Origin: Chloroflexota bacterium
GTDB taxonomy: Bacteria; Chloroflexota; Anaerolineae; Aggregatilineales; UBA3940
Direction: 5' to 3'
DNA length: 24,157 nucleotides
NCBI GenBank assembly: GCA_011051745.1
Contig: DRKO01000318.1
Span: 1-24,157 of the forward strand
The translations under genes were made by a program, and so were the position numbers. Shown one piece after another: positions 21,942 to 24,157 of this stretch; position 1 is the first letter of the stretch; every line of letters begins with the position of its first letter. Under the pieces are notes generated by a model. The model saw only the letters and a program-made list of their open reading frames with translations. It was not told the origin of the DNA and did no database searches.

Positions 21942-22577
21942 TCAGTTCGCCTGACCCCACGTCTCGTAGGCGGTCTTGAAGAGCAGATAGGAGGAGGTGG
22001 CTCCCGGGTCCTGGTGGCCGATGCTGCGCTCCCCCAGATAGCTTGCCCGCCCTTTCTTGGCAAGCATCGGGATGGTTGCCTTCATTCCCTCCTCGGCGGC
22101 GGCGGCTGCCTTGCTCAGCGCCTCGGAGAGGGAGGCTCCACTTGAGACCGCCTCACGCAGGGCCTCAACCGCCGGGGTGATGGCGTCCACCATCGTCTTA
22201 TCGTTCAGTTCGGCTTTGCCGCGCTGAATAACCCCATCGAGCGCCGCCTGGAACATCGTTACCAGGTCTTCCGCCGAGAGTTCCTCTTTCGCATCAATCG
22301 CCATCCCGGCACGCATGAAGAAGGTGCCGTATAACGGCCCGCCGGCGCCACCAACGGTGGACACCAGTGTCATACCGACCGTCTTGAGAATGGAACCGAT
22401 GTCTTTATCCTCAACTCCGGGCAGTTTCTCCAGCACTTTCTGAAAGCCCCGGTCCATGTTGATGCCGTGGTCGGCGTCTCCGATCGGTGAGTCCAGCTCA
22501 GTGAGATACTGACGATTCTCGTGGTAGACGTCGGCCAGGGTACGTATCCAGGCCAGGACGGCATCTTTACTGATCAT
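21942..22577 (-). CDS. dhaL: DhaL, ADP-binding subunit of dihydroxyacetone kinase
   Basis: 211 aa, the expected DhaL size. Three Asp residues for the two magnesium ions lie in LDSPIGDADHGINM (D29, D34, D36). Nucleotide contacts are in GGAGGPLYGT (about 75-84), KTMVDAITPA and RASYLGERSIGHQDPGA near the end. DhaL holds ADP permanently, is rephosphorylated by DhaM and passes the phosphate to dihydroxyacetone bound to DhaK, which identifies this as the PEP-dependent kinase and not the ATP-dependent one. The start ATG 22577 has AGGAGAC 5 nt upstream. It follows dhaK after 53 nt. The intergenic spaces on both sides carry matching 13-nt inverted sequences. Confidence 0.96.
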   Translation of the reverse strand: MISKDAVLAWIRTLADVYHENRQYLTELDSPIGDADHGINMDRGFQKVLEKLPGVEDKDIGSILKTVGMTLVSTVGGAGGPLYGTFFMRAGMAIDAKEELSAEDLVTMFQAALDGVIQRGKAELNDKTMVDAITPAVEALREAVSSGASLSEALSKAAAAAEEGMKATIPMLAKKGRASYLGERSIGHQDPGATSSYLLFKTAYETWGQAN

Positions 22578-22597
22578 TTTTGTCTCCTGAGAGCACA

Positions 22598-22610
22598 GAG
22601 CAGCCTTCTA
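22598..22610. repeat. Right copy of a 13-nt inverted repeat flanking dhaL
   Basis: GAGCAGCCTTCTA on the plus strand, 20 nt upstream of the dhaL start codon, exact reverse complement of 21926-21938. Pairing in the transcript would lie just upstream of the dhaL ribosome binding site. Confidence 0.55.
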
Positions 22611-22630
22611 AGCAACAAAACTACACGTAA

Positions 22631-23632
22631 CTACACGCCCCAGCGCAGGCCAGGAGTCTTGACGGGAGCGTCCCACAGCTCTTTCATTTCATCGTCCATC
22701 TTGAGCAGTGTGATCGAAACGCCCGCCATCTCCAGAGAGGTGATGTAAGGACCGATCAGGTTGCGGACGATCTTCAGGCCGCGTGCCTCGCAGATCTTCG
22801 CCAGTTCGTTATAGACGATATACAGCTCGATGAGCGGCGTGCCGCCCATGCTGTTCACGAAAGCCAGCACTTCATCACCGGCCTTGAAAGGCAGGTCCTC
22901 GATGACTGGCTCGGCCAGCAGCTTGACGACCTCGCTGGCGGGCTTGATCTTCATGCGCTCCCGCCCCGGCTCGCCGTGAATGCCGATCCCGATCTCCATC
23001 TCGTCCTCGGCCAGCTCGAAGGTCGGCTCGCCCTTCATGGGGACGGTACAGGAGGTCAGGGCCATGCCCATGCTGCGGCCATTGGCGTTGACCCGGCGGC
23101 AGAGATCGGCCACCTTCTTCAGGTCATAGCCCTTCTCCGCAGCCGCGCCGCAGATCTTCTCGGCCAGCACGGTCGTGCCAACCCCGCGTCGCCCGGCGGT
23201 GTAGAGGCTGTCCTGAACGGCCACATCGTCATCAATGACCACACTCTCGACCTCGATCCCCTCAGCCTGGGCCATCTCGGCCGCCATCTCGAAGTTCATG
23301 ATGTCGCCGGTGTAGTTCTTGACGATGTGCAGCACGCCGGCCCCGCCGTTGACGGCCTTGGTGGCCTCCAGCATCTGGTCGGGGGTCGGGCTGGTGAAGA
23401 CTTCACCGGGGCAGGCCGCATCCAGCATGCCCATCCCCACAAAGCCGCCGTGCATCGGCTCGTGGCCGCTGCCGCCGCCCGAAACGATGCCCACCTTGCC
23501 CTGCACAGGGGCGTCAGCACGGACGATATAGTTGGGGTTGAAGAAGACCTTGACTATGTCGGGATGCGCCTTCGCTATCCCCTCAAGCTCTTCTTTTACG
23601 ACATCTTCTGGCTTGTTTATGAGCTTCTTCAT
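22631..23632 (-). CDS. dhaK: DhaK, dihydroxyacetone-binding subunit of dihydroxyacetone kinase
   Basis: 333 aa, the normal DhaK length. The substrate-binding His is H219 in GIGIHGEPG, which covalently holds dihydroxyacetone as a hemiaminal. Other active-site parts are GGGSGHEP (52-59, H57) and NYTGDIMNF (106-114, D110). It presents dihydroxyacetone to DhaL-ADP/ATP, yielding dihydroxyacetone phosphate. The ATG 23632 is preceded by GAGAGGGAGAG, a rich ribosome binding site. It follows glpF after 82 nt that hold a strong hairpin, and dhaL follows. dhaM is encoded 6 kb further on in the same operon. There is no ATP-dependent C-terminal kinase domain. Confidence 0.97.
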   Translation of the reverse strand: MKKLINKPEDVVKEELEGIAKAHPDIVKVFFNPNYIVRADAPVQGKVGIVSGGGSGHEPMHGGFVGMGMLDAACPGEVFTSPTPDQMLEATKAVNGGAGVLHIVKNYTGDIMNFEMAAEMAQAEGIEVESVVIDDDVAVQDSLYTAGRRGVGTTVLAEKICGAAAEKGYDLKKVADLCRRVNANGRSMGMALTSCTVPMKGEPTFELAEDEMEIGIGIHGEPGRERMKIKPASEVVKLLAEPVIEDLPFKAGDEVLAFVNSMGGTPLIELYIVYNELAKICEARGLKIVRNLIGPYITSLEMAGVSITLLKMDDEMKELWDAPVKTPGLRWGV

Positions 23633-23651
23633 GATTCTCTCCCTCTCTCAT

Positions 23652-23696
23652 GGGGTAACCATGTGGGCGGTTGCTTCCAAACCGCCCACATACCCC
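23652..23696 (-). repeat. Strong hairpin between glpF and dhaK
   Basis: ATGTGGGCGGTT (23661-23672) and AACCGCCCACAT (23680-23691) form a perfect 12-bp stem with a 7-nt loop; GGGGT (23652-23656) and ACCCC (23692-23696) extend it across a 4-nt bulge. No T-run follows on the transcript strand. It may protect the upstream glpF mRNA from 3' decay or mark a processing point. Confidence 0.6.
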
Positions 23697-23714
23697 GGCT
23701 TGACTTGGAGGGCA

Positions 23715-24157
23715 TTATCCTTCTTTCTTCGGCAGGAAAGGCATAATCCCCAGGTCGTAGATGTAAGCGCCCAGCACGCCACCGATGAAGGGGCCGATGA
23801 TGGGCACGTGGAAGTAGGGTACTGACCACCCCTCCGGCACGACCCAGGCGTCATTCCCCGGCAGCAGGGAGGCGAACAGACGCGGGCCGAAGTCACGGGC
23901 GGGGTTGATGGCGTAGCCCGTCGGCCCACCGAGGGACAGGCCGATTGACAGCACCAGCAGGCCAACCACGAACGGCCACATGTTCGCTCCGGCTCCCACG
24001 TTGGCCGCGTCAACAATGCCGTAGATGCCCAGCAACAGCATTGCCGTGCCGATGATCTCGCTCAGGTAGGCATTAACGAGGGTGTACCCACCGGCGGGGG
24101 CGGTGTAGAAGACGTTCATATAGCCCTGCGTGGCGAAGTCACCGTTGTACATGACCC
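23715..24157 (-). CDS. glpF: Glycerol facilitator, aquaporin family (5' partial)
   Basis: The last 147 residues of an MIP-family channel are visible; the N-terminal half with the first NPA motif lies beyond the right edge. Three membrane helices can be seen (LVNAYLSEIIGTAMLLLGIYGIV, MWPFVVGLLVLSIGLSLGG, PIIGPFIGGVLGAYIYDLG). The second half-helix motif GYAINPARDFGPRL carries NPA plus the Arg of the selectivity filter and the Asp that marks glyceroporins (NPARD). This and its place before dhaK and glpK identify a glycerol facilitator in the cytoplasmic membrane. The Met at 24152 is not the start, because the frame stays open to the end of the window. Confidence 0.93.
   Translation of the reverse strand, partial: VMYNGDFATQGYMNVFYTAPAGGYTLVNAYLSEIIGTAMLLLGIYGIVDAANVGAGANMWPFVVGLLVLSIGLSLGGPTGYAINPARDFGPRLFASLLPGNDAWVVPEGWSVPYFHVPIIGPFIGGVLGAYIYDLGIMPFLPKKEG

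Overview
The window is about 60% GC and fully packed with genes. It reads as bacterial chromosome, most likely Chloroflexota (Anaerolineae-like). The clues are lipoproteins with long Thr/Pro/Glu linkers, an L,D-transpeptidase with peptidoglycan-binding and LysM domains, and modular TIM-barrel/golvesin/M23 architecture. This placement is inferred from protein style; no rRNA or other marker gene is present. No gap between genes exceeds 300 bases, and I see no tRNA, rRNA, CRISPR array or insertion sequence.

Positions 1-6700 hold mostly unrelated single genes: the end of a DUF4129-like protein, a PhzF-family isomerase (-), a DUF1684 protein, a three-module barrel/golvesin/M23 protein, an M1-family metallopeptidase lipoprotein, and a tyrosine recombinase followed by a small DUF951 protein. 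Positions 6700-10500 hold a methyltransferase with a zinc ribbon and two divergent lipoproteins. One lipoprotein carries seven Cys-rich repeats; the other has Ig-like, SH3 and CARDB domains and ends at a textbook terminator. Positions 10500-14850 hold a GMC oxidoreductase, a slipin and an L,D-transpeptidase with a palindrome over its promoter.

Positions 15012-24157 (minus strand) are the most interesting part: a run of twelve closely spaced genes ending at a clear intrinsic terminator. In transcription order they are glpF (cut by the window edge), dhaK, dhaL, glpK, a short GlpA-type glycerol-3-phosphate dehydrogenase flavoprotein, sdhB-, sdhC- and sdhD-like genes, a zinc-ribbon methyltransferase, dhaM (EIIA-Dha), an HPr and a SorC-family regulator. 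Glycerol enters through GlpF and is phosphorylated by GlpK. Dihydroxyacetone is phosphorylated by DhaK-DhaL, with phosphate from PEP passed through HPr and DhaM. Both routes end in dihydroxyacetone phosphate.

The headline observation is that the operon holds sdhB, sdhC and sdhD homologues but no sdhA. A GlpA-like flavoprotein sits where SdhA would be, without the C-terminal domain of E. coli GlpA and without GlpB or GlpC. I infer a glycerol-3-phosphate:quinone oxidoreductase built on a succinate-dehydrogenase chassis (GlpA-SdhBCD). Several intergenic hairpins and a 13-nt inverted repeat flanking dhaL suggest RNA-level control of subunit amounts.
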